A stretch of DNA of 64,000 nt from Kingdonia uniflora (lineage: Eukaryota > Streptophyta > Magnoliopsida > Ranunculales > Circaeasteraceae), in NCBI GenBank assembly GCA_014058105.1, contig JACGCM010001929.1, forward strand, positions 248,001 to 312,000, in the 5' to 3' direction. The translations under genes were made by a program, and so were the position numbers. The notes beneath the pieces were generated by a model, which did no database searches, was not told the DNA's origin, and was given only the letters and a program-made list of their open reading frames with translations. The stretch's first letter is position 1, and each line of letters opens with the position of its first letter. Shown here piece by piece: positions 33,125-45,729 of this stretch.

Positions 33125-33330
33125 TACAATATCACAGATTACCAATGGGTTTACCCTATTCTACTACTACAGATTGATTGTTGGTTCATCCAATTCAATC
33201 TTTTAATACATTACAAATCGTTAATTATTTTAGACAATTCGATCTTCTATTATATTACAGATCGACTATTACTCCATACAATTTGATCTTCTATCATATT
33301 ACAGGTCGACTATTGGTCCCTCAATTTGAG
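33125..33330. repeat. 44-bp tandem array in C
   Basis: An ACAGATCGACTATT-like anchor recurs at 33169, 33213, 33257 and 33301, exactly 44 bp apart. It lies between the ends of pol (plus) and the antisense gene (minus), as do the arrays in B and D, but its unit is unrelated. Confidence 0.85.
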
Positions 33331-33504
33331 TAACAGATTACACACGTCAAAATAACAAATTGGTCATCAAAGGTTAATACACATACATACATATCACTAA
33401 TTCTACTATCAGTCAAATTTTTCTATAGTATAACCTTCACACTTTATCTACTATATTTTAGGTGATCTAACATAAATAGTTCACTTTTACAACAGTACCA
33501 ACAC

Positions 33505-34565
33505 TCAATCATTAAGTTCAGCCAATGGGTTATTACGCAAACTTTTACCACGTTCCAGAGGATGCCGGCGCATCAGTTTTGGTACCCTCGCAACAACTCT
33601 TTGTCTTCCTTCCTCGCATCTATTTTTAGTAAGAATGCCAATTTTTGACATAATATGATCTAGGTATTCAGTCCACACTAGATGCATATCAAACTTTACA
33701 CCATTTGCGATCGTGCTGTCATGTATCGTGTCTCATTCTTTTTCAAGTCTCTTGAACTCATACACATAAAAGGTAAGCATTGCCGCCATTTATTTGTCAC
33801 GCACTTCATTCGTCTCGATCTTAACCTTGTCAGGAACGACATGCACAACAATCTTTCCCTTTGCCTCATTCAGCATAACTTTCAAATTTTTACAGTGATC
33901 CACCACCGCCAACTTTTCTCAATAGAAGCTTTATTACGTGCTTCCATCACTGTCATGAACTTATCCATTTGTCCCAACAGAAGCAATGATTCCTCCATAA
34001 AGAATTGATTGTGGAGCTTCTTATCAACCTCTACGTTATGATTTCGTTGAGCTGTCACAAGATCTACCCCCAATTTATTATTCGAACTAGTCAGCTCTAC
34101 AACTGCCGTTTGATACTCCATTACATTGAACTCCAACACTTGATTTGTATCTTCTAAGTTCCCTATTTTAATCAAATACTTTTTTGCTAACTCAGTCTGT
34201 TCATTGTTAACTTCCTCCAACTCTCTAGCTCGCTCATCTGCCTCCCTCACAGCTGCTCGCGCAGATACTAATTCTACCTCTTGCGTGGTTACTCGTTCCA
34301 AAATATCACTAATACGACATTGAGCTTTTTCAATGTCCAAATTCTGTTTCTTCACAACTTCATTTAATTTCTCTACTTTTTCCTGCACAATGGCTAGCTC
34401 AGCCTCCTTACTTTCCAATTGTTCAGTCAAACGACCCACCGTACCTTGCTCCTCAATCATCCTCACCTCCATTTTTACATTTAACTCGGCAACATTTTTT
34501 AATGCTATATGATGGAAGTTCAAATCAGCATTCAATTTTTCATTCAAAACACGCAACACTTCACA
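33505..34565 (-). pseudogene. Antisense gene of C: coiled coil and C-terminus
   Basis: An open run of 225 codons (33882-34559) of heptad coiled coil (ESKEAELAIVQEKVEKLNEV, then TQEVELVSARAAVREADERA) passes into a KIGILTKNRCEEGRQRVVAR tail ending at TAA/TAG near 33505. The tail matches ERGRIAVTRELK in D and ARGREIVAERS in B. No catalytic motif. A stop and frame change separate coil and tail. Confidence 0.7.
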
Positions 34566-37146
34566 CCGACTTTAAACCTCTGCCATTTCGACTTGCGTCA
34601 ACAGTTTCAAGTCGCACACAAAATAGTTCGTACATCAAAAACAGTTTACATATCACAGTACATAATTTTACTTAATAATATAATACTTGCGAATGATTGA
34701 TCTACATCTCTACTTATATCTATTTTATCATCAAAGAATAAATTTTATTTATCATCAATACAGTATATAAATATCTAATGCATATTCAAAGTTTTTGACC
34801 AGTTAACTAGCCTACTTTCACTCCCTCGGGTTACGAGAGGGCTGCCCCTATTTCCCGATCTCCTTGACCTATTTACGTACACGTTCAAAGGTGCAATAAA
34901 GGTCACCACCTCCTGTTGGTGCTACTTTTGTCGTGATCGAGGTATCAGGCTCTCCACCTCCTCCTCTGAAATTTTTTGTACCGGTTTAGGAGCTAGTTTT
35001 TCAACACATTTTTCCTCCTCATTCTTTGTAAACCACATATTTTTAGCTTTTTCGTTCTCTACATCAAAGTCTTTCCCACAATCCATAACATACTTCCTAA
35101 ATTCATTCTCTACCCTTGCCACCTCCCCTCCATAAAACTCAATCACGCTCTCTATATGGCGTTCATGATCCGTTTGCACTGCGACCTTTGTTTACGACGG
35201 ATACAAATGCTCCTTTAATATCATATTTAATTTGAGAAGACGCCTAAACATATCTTTTTGCACTATACCCAATTCTTTCAAATCCCCTTCTACATTCTTC
35301 CTGACAGTTGTTTCTTTTGTAAGTTAATTTGCCAGCTAGGAATTTTTCTTCGTACTTCGCTTCAGCGCCTTTTGCAACTCCTTTAACTCACCCTCTAAGT
35401 TGTCTTGTACCTATATCTGTAATTTCCTTATTTTGAAAAATAAAATCCTTATTGCTCTTGGATCCTACACAAAGGCAAGAGTATCAGGTAAGGGACCTAT
35501 GTTACCCCATATGACAGACACACCAGCTCGAGCTGAGCATTTTTTTGCCTCTACTCTATGCCGATTACATACCTCTTGAGATAAAAACATAACTCGAGTT
35601 TGGTTTGGTACTACCCCCCTTTCCTTTAAGAGCTCTAGCTAAGCCTCTTTTAAGCCCTGCTCAATATCTACTTTAGCCTCGAAATATAGTATCAGAGTTA
35701 CCAAAATCTTCTGACACCTAGCTTTGTCACTCGGGTCAGTAAAGCAAATCAAGTTTTTAGATTTTCATACTAGCACCCCTTTCTCTTCCTCTTTTCTTAA
35801 AACCTTGTCCCTCTCTATTTTTATTTTTATGTATCTACACTGTAGATCATATAATTCTTTAAAGTTTTTCTTCGAATTAGATTTAAACTGCCTTCTCTCA
35901 TACTCAGTTTTATTTAATAGCTGGCTTTATCATGGAGTCCCTCGCTCTAGTCAACGATCTCTCCAGGATGGTATCAGTTTTTCTCAACCGCTCTATCTTC
36001 TACACAGATTATAATTTTTTTATTATTAAATAGACATTTAAACAGAGCACAATAAACTTATGACTATCAAATTTCACTATTTCAAAGCTCAAAGAAAATA
36101 ATCTTATCAAAGCCAGAATATAACGAAATTATTCAAAATAGGATACCACAGAATGAGATTAAGTATTCTTGCCATTCTCTACCTCAGACGGAGGCTCCAC
36201 TACAGTACCAGTAGCTGGGACTTGCTCAGCTTATGGGGAGAGTACATTGACTGGAGCAACAACATCTTAAACCAGTTCCTCATCAACATTCAAAACAAAA
36301 ACTATATCCTGGTAGAGCTACCTACTAGGCCCAGATTGATATCGGCCTTGGTTAACCCAAAATAACGATAGGATTGGATCATATTATTTTTGCCAACCCC
36401 TATCTCTACAAAAGCTTTGCCAGGGTCTTCTCGCACTCGGACAGTTTTATATACCGCTCTTCAACAGCCTTCATTTCTTCTTCCTTGCTCCTTTTCTCCT
36501 TCCAGAGCTCCTCCTCGAGCTCCTTCATCCAAGCTGTTTGAGCATCGAACCTATGAGTAAGCTCTAAATACTTCTAGTTTTTCTTCTTAATAAAATTTAT
36601 AGCCCCTTGTATCAACATCGAGAGGTGTCAATACAATGCAAGAGATCAGTAATAAAACCTATTAACCATAATACAGTAAATAGAGAGCATTCATACATAC
36701 ATTAGCCGTTTGCTCCTGAAAAGTCTCTACGAGCTGCTTCAACTTTGTCCCTGCCATCTTATAACACCTTTATTCTATGTCTTTCAGCCTGGCCATAGCC
36801 TTAGCCTGAGTTTAGTTACTACCTTTGATCTCATGTTGTTTAATTTTTAGAGACCTCTTATCTGGTTTTAGAGGAGTGACCTCATTCACTTCCTGCTGTT
36901 CTACCACACCATTATCAGGGGCAGAGAGATACCAGTCAAATTCCTTAAAGGAAGAAGGGTCATCTTCATACCCTTCTCAGCCATAACTCGATTTTCGTGA
37001 GCTCGTTGAACTTTTGGAACTTTGGAGTTTACTCTTTTATCTCTACAGATATTCAACTCTCTGTGCACTTGCTTCAACTCGACCTGTTCGAGAGTTATGC
37101 AGTCAACACAAGCTCGTGTTATCAGGGTATAAATTAGGATTAGGAC
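34566..37146 (-). pseudogene. Antisense gene of C: middle exons
   Basis: Contains ARVENEFRKYVMDCGKDFDV and KNMWFTKNEEEK (34922-35179), almost repeated in E at 60253-60561. A helix at about 35720-36000 (also in E at 61112-61375) and a block similar to E's YCYFGLTTADI at about 36330-36380 are present. At 36530 it has MKELEEEL. Introns are probable but most borders are unclear. The upstream end is the acceptor at 37147. Confidence 0.6.
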
Positions 37147-37224
37147 CTGACAAGCAAAATCAAGAAAATAATTAGCAGCTCGAAGACAAACCAATATTCG
37201 ATCAAGTTAACAGGCGTTACTTAC
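37147..37224 (-). other. Conserved intron in the antisense gene of C
   Basis: 78 bp. Donor GTAAGT (37224-37219), acceptor TTGTCAG (ending 37147). The codon before it lies 16-19 residues after GNCMQVPDEP. Element D has GNCHQRDDEEP, then the same phase-1 donor GTAAGT, and E has GNCMQVPDEP, then GTAAAT. Confidence 0.8.
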
Positions 37225-38074
37225 TCGGATTAAAATATTTATGCTCCAGGTTGATCGCTGGTTCATCTGGAACCTGCATACAATTGCCCCTACCCATACA
37301 AGATGGTCATTCCACGGTATACCAGCAAATTTGAAGTCAAAAAACTTTGGCCTAAACGAGTCACTAAACAAGTATCCACTACTACGGGCTTTGACATACT
37401 TTATTTTTTAAAATTTTAGCACGTAAGCTACTACGAACTGCTTTACAATCCCATTTTCTCTCCACTTCTCATTCAACACCTCACACACCCTCATCATCCC
37501 AAAAACATTCCCATTTAATTGTGTGGGGCAGCACTGTAATGCATTCATAACCCCTTTCTGAGAAAAGGTCAAAGGAATCCTAAGACCATATATGACCTGG
37601 TTTAGATGGCACAAAAAACCACCATTCAGGCTTGCCATGCCCTACCCCATTATAGTATATAATCTCTACTTCCTCCCCAATGCCTTTCTCCTGCTTCCAT
37701 AAATCCAGACTGGGCACTTGATAGTGTGCCTCTTCCCCTTCTCTTGGCACCAAGGTCCTAAACCACAGACCTTGCTCCTTTACATAATTTTCTCACTTTC
37801 CTTTTAACTAATTTTTAAATTTCATATATTCTTTCCCTACATCTACTCCCTCTAGATATATGTAAAATAATTTATCTTTTGCCTCTGTATTATCTTCCTC
37901 TACTACATTACTCTCTCCACTAGGTCTTTCAGTCCCTACACCCACAGTAACTTCCTTTATATCTACCGTCTCATCCATATCTCCATAATCGTCCTCTCTA
38001 CCCGACGATGATGTTTCCTCCAAACTGGATGACACTACAAATTTACTACCGGGCTTTAGGTTTTTTGAACACAT
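37225..38074 (-). pseudogene. Antisense ORF c of C: Transposase_28-like domain
   Basis: Starts CSKNLKPGSKFVVSSSLEE after an ATG at 38072-38074, then an acidic stretch, then VIYGLRIPLTFSQKGVMNAL, CPTQLNGNVFGMMRV and LNEKWREN. It ends with RPKFFDFKFAGIPWNDHLVW. The order YGL-IPL, QLNGN, W--FF matches the 'putative gypsy-type transposon' region known from plant elements. Stops and frame changes are present. Confidence 0.7.
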
Positions 38075-39109
38075 ACTGGACCTACAGGTACAAACAATCT
38101 TATATTATTTTCTCTATCTCTACGATTCAACACTTATACAATTACATAATATACTACACACACAGTAAAGATAAACCCCACTTATACCTTTTACCCAGTC
38201 AAGACATTTATTTTCAAAACTTTCCAAAAAAATATAAAATCAATTTCAACTTTCACCCTTCTTCTCCAAAACCAATTTTCTCTCTCTAGATGTTTGTTAC
38301 AATACCCAAAGCTTTTTGCATATATTTACTAAATACAGACAAACAATCATTTTTTAGCCCCCTACATTTCCAAATTTTACATCCCCAATCATTCATATAC
38401 AAAGGCGATTAACAAACTGATACATACATATAATACCATTCACTACAATCAAAACAGAGAAATAAAGTTTACTAACCTGTACTAGAAGACCCACAATCTT
38501 GTACTTTTCCTATACCTTTCACAAAGATTGATTGATTCCAGATGAAGCTTTCACTAACGGATTACACTCAGAACTCAAGCATTTTCTCTCTCTAAAAATA
38601 CTGGTTATACCACTTTTCTCTTTCTTTATAACTGTAGATAATTTATGAGGGAAAGAAAGACAAGTTTTTGTACTCTTCCTCAAATTTTAAAATTATGGCT
38701 CTTTCAGACACTTGTCGGTCACCCCTACTGCCCCTACAGGCACGTCTTTTCATGTCACAACATCATCATGACTTCTGTGATAATGTTTATTGTTATCACG
38801 TCTGTCACTGCCTTCAACCATTAAACAATTCTGTTCCTCTTTCCAAAATAATCTACACGATCTATCACCTTGCTTTTATATTCAATCAAGATCATACCAC
38901 ATAATACATTATTCCTTTAAATAACAAATATTTAAAACTCAAAATTATCTACACAGCTGTTAGAGTCAGACAGTTATTACCCACAATCTCTGCCACATAA
39001 ACAGCTCAACAAACACATTGATCCTACTTTTCAGTTCGAAGATTCAATTTGCATTATTCTATATTCAATAGATAAAAAAATAGAGCACTGCAAACAAGTT
39101 ACTTATTTA
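38075..39109 (-). other. Region between ORF b and ORF c of C's antisense gene
   Basis: Non-coding. A TTATAAAG box on the minus strand near 38622-38632 could serve ORF c, as could AATAAATAG near 42820 in D. E has similar sequence from 63600 to the window end. CT-rich and A-rich runs are common. Confidence 0.4.
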
Positions 39110-39492
39110 TTTTGAGCTATCAAAGTTTAAGCTTACAATCACATATAGTTACATTTAAACCAGCCCAAATGATTCAATTCACCACATGGAATTTCTTTTC
39201 CTCTCGCTGCCCTCTCATTCTCTTCAGTCAGTTTATCTAATGCGATATCTCGAACAGCTTCTTCTCGCAGGGTTGCATCTAGCAACAACTCACAGAACAC
39301 ATCACACCAAAAATAATGATCATACTATGCGCGCCTACCTTCATCATCCAAACTGACCAACTGTAATGGCCATTCTGGTAACACAACATTATAAGGCCGC
39401 AGGTAAAGGTATTGCTCACAGAGTTCAGCCACCTTGATGTTTAATCTACCTTCCATCGCATGACGAACACATTGAGAACGTGTCCTCACCAT
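39110..39492 (-). pseudogene. Antisense ORF b of C
   Basis: ATG at 39492: MVRTRSQCVRHAMEGRLNIK, VAELCEQYLYLRPY, a stop near 39340, then FCELLLDATLREEAVRDIAL and EENERAARGKE. It aligns without gaps at its start with ORF b of D (41998), and its second half resembles ELAAKVSRKESF of B. Function unknown. Confidence 0.65.
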
Positions 39493-39764
39493 AATAACTT
39501 CCAATCAACCAATAACAAACTTTTTTTGTAGGAGAGTATAATGCATAGCACCAAAGGATCAAGATCTTATATTGGTAATAGGGAGATCTATTTGAGATCT
39601 AGTACTTTCCATTCAAAGAGGTATATCCTAAGATCGTATTCATGTTCTTCACACAGATGATACATTTGCAAAGATTGAGCTCGCATATAATATTTAAGTA
39701 CGTCCAGCAGTAGCTCCAATCAAGCACCTACATACAAATATTATTTACCTAACTACGTCAAGGC

Positions 39765-40387
39765 TGTAATGGCCATATTCCGTAGGCTCGAAATGGCTTA
39801 GAATTCGCTATCACACCAATGAACCTGTGATAATATTCTAATGGAAAGTATGAAACGACTTAGGTGGTTTTAGTGTATAAAACCTCTGAATAGGTAAAAA
39901 AAAACTATGACCTCCAGTGGAGAATTTTTGTAAAAGTATCTTTATTGCTTGAGGCAGATATCTTATTACAAGTGATCTCTAGATTTAGAAACGTTTGAAC
40001 CTTATAATTAAGAAGTTTAAATGTTTTTGAGAATCTAGAATATGTAGTTTTCTTGGTGATTTCTCGTGTAATTTTCTGGTCTTTGTCTATTCTGAAATAT
40101 CTTCCTTATATAGGCCTTCTCCGTAGTTCTTCATCGTGCTGGAGCACGTTCTCCAAACAATGTGGTTAGTAGCGGTTAACTGAGTAATTGATGAGTTCGT
40201 GAGAGACAGGTATCTTTGACTTGTTTAGTTTTTTTGGTTTGAGTTTGACCCACTTTCTTTACCAGTTCATGGAGTCGGTTAAAATATTGACTGAAGAAGT
40301 CATGTGGAAAATGCGTGAGTTTGAGATATCAGTATTTCGAGCTTGAAACAGCTCGATTAAGGTCATATCGAGGGGTAAGCTACTACA
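39765..40387 (-). repeat. Element D 3' LTR
   Basis: 623 bp, TGTAATGGCC to GCTACTACA. A TATATAAG box for minus-strand transcription lies at 40105-40114. The shared block ACTATGACCTCCAGTGGAGA begins near 39909. Confidence 0.93.
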
Positions 40388-40400
40388 ATCGCCCCCTTGC
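40388..40400 (-). promoter_or_regulatory. Element D polypurine tract
   Basis: Minus strand reads AAGGGGGCGAT just before the LTR. C has AAGAGGGGGCGGT at the matching place (55829-55841). Confidence 0.8.
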
Positions 40401-40650
40401 AACCAAAGTCACGAGTGGATTTGGTTGAGAAAGAGTCTGTGGGTAATTGGTATTTGGGTTGAAAATTTTAAATATTGAAATTAAGTAATTATGGCTTTGA
40501 CTGCATGAAAGTTACGGGGGTTATAGGAAAATGACGTGCATTAAATGAAGATGTGGATGCTGATGTATGTGACGGTTATGGTTTTGATGAGTTGTGTCTG
40601 TATGGAATAATGACGTTTAGAAAAACATACATGCACAATAAATGTAGGGT

Positions 40651-40661
40651 TATATAAATAG
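40651..40661 (+). promoter_or_regulatory. TATA box of the antisense gene in D
   Basis: TATATAAATAG, about 75 bp before the ATG at 40728. Same nonamer and similar spacing as in B and C. Confidence 0.7.
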
Positions 40662-40727
40662 TACATGTACCGAGTTTTTGAAGCAAAATACGCTTGTAAG
40701 TTGTCAAATTCTCTGAAAGTTGTGAAG

Positions 40728-41150
40728 ATGGTAAAGACTAAAAGGATGGTCCTTGAAGAGAGGATTACTTTTGAAATGTAGAGGCTGAAGTTGAAGTACT
40801 TTGGCAACCAATCCTTGGAGATGTCCATACCCGCTCCTGTTCCTCCAACTTATCAAGGTATGCCGGAAGACAAAGCGGTTGAAGCTAAGGATAAATTTTA
40901 CTGTAGATGGAGGTTTCATGCCGTCATCTTGATAGGCGAGGAATGTTGAGCTTGTCTCTGTACCCTTGCAGAGGACAAGGTTGGGGAGACAGATGCAGGG
41001 ATAGGCATAACTGCGGGGTAGTTATGCTGATTTCTTGTGTCATAATAGATTTTAAGGTCGGGCCCTCTTCATCTCTACCAACTCTGCAGAGGTGGTAGTT
41101 TCAGAGGAAGAAGTGATGGTAGTGGAGGAGGAAGATGAAAAGTGAAAGTT
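40728..41150 (+). pseudogene. Antisense ORF a of D
   Basis: ATG at 40728: MVKTKRMVLEERITFEM, then TAG as codon 18, then LKYFGNQSLEMSIPAPVPPT, YQGMPEDKAVEA and RFHAVILIGEE. C (55507, minus) shows a stop at the same codon and FRYFGTQSLDLS, PMCPTYQGM, RFYYMVIL. Not a known family. Later sequence is frame-shifted. Confidence 0.6.
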
Positions 41151-41997
41151 TGCTTTTGCATTTCCATCACTTTTTAGAGCTAAGAAGACCTTCAATTTGA
41201 TGAGTTGGGTCCAACACTGAGTCATCTACTTGCATAGTTTCTATTTGAAGTTCGACTAGACTTCGATAAAATTCATGTGAGGGAAGTTTTTTGTTGCATC
41301 CAATGTCTGCTTTGCATCAGGATGAAACATCACTGAAGTAGGACGAACTAAAGGACTTGAAACTTGGAGTACCTAAAAGATCTGCTATCTGTAAAACACT
41401 CAAAAAGCTTGTTATCTGTAAATTACTTGATTTTGGAGTACTTTGTAAGACTTAATATCTGTAAAAGTATTCAATCTCTGAGTACTTTGAAAGACTTGCT
41501 ATCTGTAAACGTATTTGTAATCTGATTCGAAATGAATAATATTTGTTATCCAAATATTGTGTTGATATAGAATAGAATGCCTGTGGAATCGAGCTAAGAA
41601 TAACGCGATAAGTTCGCCAAGATACTGATAAGATGATATATATGACATCAAAATTATTGTTATCATAATCGAACTGCTTGAAATATGTTTGTAATCTATA
41701 TAATAGAAGTTCGACCTAGGGTTGGATAAAAATATGGAGGAAAGAAAATTGCATAAATTTCGAAATGGCAGGTCCATCTGTGATAGTATGTTGGAAGGAA
41801 TCAGGTCAATATGAAATAGGATGAATTGATGTAGTTCAATAGAAAGAGATGTGTTCAGATATAACTTTTACCAAGATTTTATGGTTTCTGTTACGAGATA
41901 ATAGGATATCATCCTGAGCTGCATGGAATTTTTATAGCCAGACAGTGTATAAATGAAGGAGGGTTGATAAGGAAAAAATAGGTGGTAGGAAAGAATG
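41151..41997. other. Non-coding stretch between ORF a and ORF b in D
   Basis: No supported frame. It contains several repeats of ATCTGTAAA-like phrases (41385-41530). It may be an intron or the 3' region of a separate short transcript. Confidence 0.4.
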
Positions 41998-42350
41998 ATG
42001 AGGTGGACTCATTCTGAGAGAATATGTTACGCCGCTGAGGGGCGATTGGCTATTATGGTAGCTGAAGTGCATAACGCATTTTTAGGTTGTTGGACTATGA
42101 TGCTGAATTGCCAGTGAGGGAGGTGAATGTTGAGGGTTTGGATATGATTGGTATAGATCGTGAATACGAATGTCGTTTTTACGAAGAGATGTTTCATGAA
42201 ATAATGGTGGACCTAACAGCTCGAAAGGAAACACTGAGATTGTTTATTGTGGAGGAGATCGAATCTGAAGATGTGATGATTGCTAGAGAATATCTGATCG
42301 GATGTGGCTGCCAATGTCATCAAGGCTATTTTAGGCGTAATTTTATGTAA
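41998..42350 (+). pseudogene. Antisense ORF b of D
   Basis: ATG at 41998: MRWTHSERICYAAEGRLAIM, VAEVHNAFLG. After a frame change it continues LDYDAELPVREVNVEGLDMI and EEMFHEIMVDLTARKETLRL. Homologous to ORF b of C and B by position and start. Function unknown. Confidence 0.62.
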
Positions 42351-43290
42351 AGTGGTAAGATAAATGAATGTGAGTATTTGAATTTTTTCTAAAAGAAAAG
42401 ATGAAAGTCAAATTGATCCTCTATAGTTGCAAATGCCATTTAAGACTATTGTGATAAACAATTTTGAATACATTTGAAAATTTTGTTAGCTTTGGAAATG
42501 ATGTCACTAGTACTATAATTAGAATAAATAAGAGCAGAAAAAAAAGTTGGAGCTTATAATTTTATTTTTTATGTAAAGCTGCAAAAATTTAATGCCGTGT
42601 AAGTGTGAGTCATCATGAGTGTAGGAAGGTCAGAGAGAGATATGGAAATAGGAAAGAAAAATAGATTAAAATATGAAGGAAGGGGCAATGATGGAAAATT
42701 GGCTTTATTAAAATGGTGTAATGCGTCTGACATGGACAATGGAAAGGACGCCTCGGTTCCAAAACCGAGGACGTCTTGTACGAGGCACAATAAATGCTAG
42801 CCGTTAGAGAGAAAAAGAATAAATAGTACTTCTTTCTAATCATTCAAACGTCTTCATCTTCTTAAAAACTTGGAGAACAAAGAGAGAGAAGCACAAAAAA
42901 ATTGTAGAAAATCTGGTAAGGATTTATCTGAGAGTGATCAATAGTCAAAGAGAGTTGTAGGGACTGAATCACATAGGTGGCTATATAGCAGCGTTGTGAG
43001 GGAAGCATTTGGCGCTGGCTCAGATTCTTTTTCTGACACAGAAGGTTAGTAGAGATGTGCGATACATGTTTGTATTTTTTCAAATTATAATCTGTTTTAA
43101 GCAAATCTATAAAAAATTACTATTTACAGTAATCTATGAAATTTGTAAAATATATATAGAATATATAAAAGATTTTTATATGCGAATGATGGATGAGCAT
43201 AAGATAATGATAGATACCTGGACCTGTATGTAGGTCGATCGTGAGAAGTATTTGTGTAGGATCAAACCCTTACCAGTAGAATTATAGTTA
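42351..43290 (+). other. Region with possible second TATA box in D
   Basis: Non-coding. AAGAATAAATAGTAC near 42818-42832 is TATA-like and is followed by a CT-rich stretch and GA-rich leader. ORF c starts about 460 bp downstream. A transcript starting here is only a possibility. Confidence 0.4.
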
Positions 43291-44053
43291 AGATGGATAG
43301 TCCACCTGTTAATGAGGTGTCGACCTCTGGTTGAACGGCAAAATCTGAAATTGAAATGTCTGATAGTGAGGTTGAAGTAGGGGTTAAACAATTTCTAGGT
43401 TTCCCTGGGAAATTGATGACCTATCCTTCCTGTTCGAATGCATTTAAAGAGTTTTGTAAAGCCAAGGCTGCTGTAGGAGGGACATGAGGTAACTGCGTTG
43501 AATACGCCGGTAGGCTATTTAAGGGGTGTGCTATAGTGACGGGGAGGAGTATTTTTATTTATTGGCCAATTTGGAGAAGGAGAAACGAGATAGGGATATA
43601 GACGAATCGATCTCGTTAGAGTATTTCATTGGGATTGTTCAAAGTGATATTTCAGAAGGCTTTTTGTGTTACCTGTCTCATTGGAGTACGGCTTGAGTAT
43701 TCCCCTTACTAATTTGGCGAAAGGGATTATGAATATAATTGGGGCATGTCCTGTTCAATTGAACGGGAACATGTTGGAGGTAATAAGTGTTTACGACCAT
43801 CTGAATGAAAAGTGGGAAAGGGAGGGGAAAGTGAGGAGGATATCCCCTGAGGATATTCTACAGTTTTATGGGGTGAAGAATTATCATGCCAGTGAAGTGG
43901 TATATTTATGTGCGAGCGGAACTCGGCCTCACTTCTTCGATCTAAACTCAGCAGGTCAATCCTGGAATAATAACGTAATATGGGTGAAGGGTAATTGCCA
44001 TCAGAGAGATGATGAAGAACCCTTGGATCTTCTGTTTAGAACTGCAAAACAAA
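43291..44053 (+). pseudogene. Antisense ORF c of D: Transposase_28-like domain
   Basis: Starts DSPPVNEVSTSG at the ATG near 43291, then acidic residues. The domain reads LEYGLSIPLTNLAKGIMNII, ACPVQLNGNMLEV, LNEKWEREG, ISPEDILQFYGV, then RPHFFDLNSAGQSWNNNVIW and GNCHQRDDEEPLDLL. It is the most complete copy here (about 130 codons open from 43666). It ends at the GTAAGT donor at 44054. Confidence 0.75.
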
Positions 44054-44140
44054 GTAAGTATAATAATGTATAACGTATAATACTGATAAGTTGGAACTGT
44101 ATGATCTCTTGTTGATGATAAAAAATGTTTTGCATGGCAG
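44054..44140 (+). other. Conserved intron in the antisense gene of D
   Basis: 87 bp, donor GTAAGT, acceptor GCATGGCAG. Same position and phase as the introns at 37147-37224 (C) and 62665-62739 (E). Confidence 0.8.
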
Positions 44141-44643
44141 ACCCAAAGTTCTAGGTGGAGAGGAAAGATTCTTTGTTGGACAAAGTTGCTGAGGAAGAGG
44201 TTGAGCTCGAACTGTGTTTAAAGGACTTGTCCTTAGCAAAAAGAAACGGGTTAGAAGCAAGTCCAAAAAAGTTTAAAAATCTCAATCAATATGGCTGATG
44301 GAGGGTGCTGACTAAGGTAAGAGGAAAGGAACTGGGTGTGGAAGGGCAAACAAACTGGCCCAAAGCCCCTAGAGTAGACAGTTCAGTTCATCCATAGTCT
44401 ATTACGTTGAGCAAATTTGCTCGAACGTTTCCAAAAAATTAGATGTTGAAGCGTCCGTTGGCCTTTTGTACCACTGGAAGTGGTGAGGTCAAAGGAAAAT
44501 AAAAAAGGAGAAGGATCGAACCTTCGGGATTGTCGAGGGAGAAGGTTGTTGAAGAGCAACCTGTTGCTGAGGATGATCTAAATGGGGTGGAGGAAAGGGC
44601 CAGGCTGGCAGCACTACATGGGGAAGAGGATATGAGCAAAATG
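44141..44643 (+). pseudogene. Antisense gene of D: exon between introns
   Basis: Charged, Lys/Glu-rich, with several frame changes. It includes VEEQPVAEDDLNGVEERARL at 44540-44600 just before a donor at 44644. Position matches the KKRKV-bearing region of B. Confidence 0.5.
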
Positions 44644-44725
44644 GTAGGTCTCTATGCTCAATTATGCGAAATTTTATTTTGTATTGCGCTCCGAGCTCAC
44701 GCTGAGGTCAAATTATACTTTGCAG
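44644..44725 (+). other. Second intron in the antisense gene of D
   Basis: 82 bp, donor GTAGGT after AAAATG, acceptor CTTTGCAG. The following exon starts VARLVRV, matching FARALRG after the B intron at 12479-12539. Confidence 0.7.
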
Positions 44726-45156
44726 GTTGCTCGTTTGGTGAGGGTAATATGTCTCAGAGTTGAAGAGGAGAAATTTGAGTTAAAGAAGGGGAAGATTGAG
44801 CTTGAATAGAAGGTAGCTCGATTGAAGGCTGACGCGCTCAAGGATGTAAAAGGGCTAAAGGCCCTGAAGGCTTCCTAAGTAGTGGAGATCGGCCATCTAC
44901 AAGCTGAGGCAAGAGCAAACCTGGAGGAGGTGGTGGCGAAGCGCAAAAGACTCGGGCGCCACCTTATGCTAAAGGGGTATTCAAAGGATGAGGTTGATGC
45001 TATTAAGGCAACACCTACGTTAAGGAGGGAGATGACGAAGAGGCAGAAGGGGTTGTTGTTGGAGTTATTGATGGGTTGGATGGTATCTCTCGTCAGATGG
45101 TGCTAGACATTCAAGGGGATGACACCGGGCCCCCGGAGGGGGAACATGAGAAGGTA
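44726..45156 (+). pseudogene. Antisense coiled-coil exon of D, first
   Basis: VARLVRVICLRVEEEKFELK, two stops (TAG, TAA; both could be C-to-T changes of Gln codons), IGHLQAEARANLEEVV and HLMLKGYSKDEVDAIKA. It ends near a donor-like GAGAAGGTAGGG at 45152. The GYSKDEV block is shared with B and E. Confidence 0.6.
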
Positions 45157-45269
45157 GGGTAGAAAAAAGATTTTGTACGAATATTTTGGAAATGTTTATG
45201 TAAATCGGTTGGATATTGTGTATTGAATAGAATTCTGTAGGTTGAGCTTTTTTTGCAACCCTTATGTAG

Positions 45270-45380
45270 GCACTTAGAGAAACGAACGTTAGAATAAAAT
45301 ATTTAGAGACTGAGTTTGCCAGGGAAAGAGAGACCTCCACATCCTTGTTGTCTTCACAAATGGAGCTGCAGGTTAGATTG
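45270..45380 (+). pseudogene. Antisense gene of D: small exon
   Basis: Follows acceptor-like CTTATGTAG at 45268. Reads ALRETNVRIKYLETEFARER and ends near SSQMEL, followed by GGTTAGAT. Matches EIESLRLRVVDLEGLL in B. Confidence 0.5.
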
Positions 45381-45729
45381 GAGCAGACATTGTTTTGAAT
45401 TGTATGCTTCATTAACATAAAGCTATAAAGTAAATAAGACAATATAGAACGTAGAGGCAGACCAAAAACTTATTATCAATTTTAGAAAAATGGTACTAAA
45501 ATAGTGCATAGGAAAAATCAAAGTTTTTTACAAAGTAGTATATAGAGAATGTATACCTTAGACCTGGAAATATATGTTATGGAGCCTCCATCTGAGATCG
45601 TACTTCGACCTTTTAGTCTAGAAGTAGTTGCACACGGTAGATGTTAGAAATTAGATTTAGAAATGAGTTTTGTATATGTATGTTTAGGGGGTGTTATGAA
45701 TCGAACTGGATTTAACGTACCTGTAGTGT

